The notes beneath the pieces were generated by a model. The model did no database searches, was not told where the DNA came from, and saw nothing but the letters and a program-made list of their open reading frames with translations. DNA of 22,511 nucleotides from an uncultured Eubacteriales bacterium (GTDB lineage Bacteria; Bacillota; Clostridia; Oscillospirales; Acutalibacteraceae): assembly GCA_934561055.1 (NCBI GenBank), contig CAKTFN010000019.1, positions 1 to 22,511 on the forward strand, read 5' to 3'. This document shows positions 22,257 through 22,511 of this stretch, one piece after another. The first letter of the stretch is position 1. Every line of letters starts with the position of its first letter. The position numbers and the translations under genes are program-made.

Positions 22257-22296
22257 AAAGCCGCCGAAAGTTCAAAAGGAACCGAGGCGGCTTTGA
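22257..22296 (+). terminator. terminator of the sirtuin-acyltransferase operon
   Basis: AAAGCCGCC and GGCGGCTTT form a 9-bp stem with a long loop seven bases after the stop. The T-run is poor directly after it, but an AT-rich stretch follows. Confidence 0.75.
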
Positions 22297-22321
22297 AAAT
22301 ATTTTTCTTATTTCGACGATA

Positions 22322-22341
22322 AAACTTTTTTAAAAAAGTTT
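22322..22341 (+). promoter_or_regulatory. palindromic A/T-tract UP element of the rRNA promoter
   Basis: AAACTTTTTTAAAAAAGTTT is a perfect 20-bp palindrome ending 10 bases upstream of the -35 box. This places it at about -65 to -46, where UP elements of strong rRNA promoters bind the RNA polymerase alpha subunit. Confidence 0.65.
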
Positions 22342-22351
22342 CAAAAAAGCC

Positions 22352-22380
22352 TTGACTTTTTCTTGAAGTTAGTCTATAAT
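22352..22380 (+). promoter_or_regulatory. strong promoter of the 5S rRNA gene or rRNA operon
   Basis: TTGACT (22352-22357) and a perfect TATAAT (22375-22380) are spaced by 17 bases. Transcription would start near 22387, about 32 bases before the mature 5S end. Confidence 0.9.
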
Positions 22381-22418
22381 AACAATCACTGAAACGCAAG
22401 TGCGAACAACACTGCGAA

Positions 22419-22511
22419 GTCGGTGTCTTTAGCGATGAGGGTCCACCCGTTCCCATCCCGAACACGGCAGTTAAGCTCATCAGTGCTGAAAATACTTGGT
22501 TGGAAGCGACC
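22419..22511 (+). rRNA. rrf: 5S ribosomal RNA, 3' end outside window
   Basis: The first 93 or so bases of a 5S rRNA are present. The diagnostic segment CCCGTTCCCATCCCGAACAC, followed by GG, AGTTAAGC and TACTTGG, matches Firmicutes 5S. The 5' end is placed by alignment to the remembered Bacillus sequence (G at 22419, two or three bases uncertain). The closing helix strand lies beyond the edge. Because the 5S has its own promoter here, it is either a stand-alone gene or the first gene of an rRNA operon. Confidence 0.92.

Overview
The window looks like a chromosomal segment of a Gram-positive, low-to-mid GC member of the Firmicutes, class Clostridia, most likely an uncultured gut Oscillospiraceae-type organism. 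The evidence is strong AGGAGG-type ribosome sites, frequent TTG starts, sigma-A-like TTGACA/TATAAT promoters, a PduL-type phosphotransacetylase, a DUF6110-like/P-type ATPase pair, surface proteins with ATCTEKG-type cysteine repeats, and a Firmicutes-like 5S rRNA. The species assignment is inference.

Left part (1-8360): a leftward gene for a large secreted repeat protein runs off the left edge. It is followed by a rightward block of four exported proteins: a GH18-like glycosidase, a sialidase-like Asp-box beta-propeller, and two tandem paralogous exported metallo-beta-lactamase-fold proteins. Each transcription unit has its own terminator. The block looks devoted to cell-surface or host-glycan chemistry.

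Middle (8376-12894): housekeeping and ion-handling genes. A leftward PduL phosphotransacetylase diverges from a family 4 Fe-S uracil-DNA glycosylase. Next come a small two-helix membrane protein and a metal-transport unit made of a DUF6110-like membrane protein and a P1B-like ATPase. The metal unit has a consensus promoter, a leader RNA that can fold into a terminator-like hairpin whose loop can pair with the ribosome-site region, and a second terminator between its two genes. The ATPase lacks the usual CPC metal motif. A 74-codon orphan winged-helix fragment follows.

Right part (13175-19961): a compact leftward operon of nine intact phage head-morphogenesis genes in order: small terminase, large terminase, portal, protease-scaffold, decoration protein, major capsid protein, connector, neck protein, and a final neck protein fused to a fibre-like domain. 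No integrase, regulator, tail or lysis gene is present, and a terminator lies 10 bases after the last stop. This is either an eroded prophage or a retained, perhaps domesticated, head-only particle module, and it is the most unusual item here.

Right edge (20200-22511): a promoter drives a sirtuin and a multi-span O-acyltransferase, ended by a terminator. Then a consensus rRNA promoter, with a perfect palindromic A/T-tract upstream element, leads into a 5S rRNA gene cut by the window end. I see no tRNA gene, CRISPR array, insertion sequence or complete prophage.
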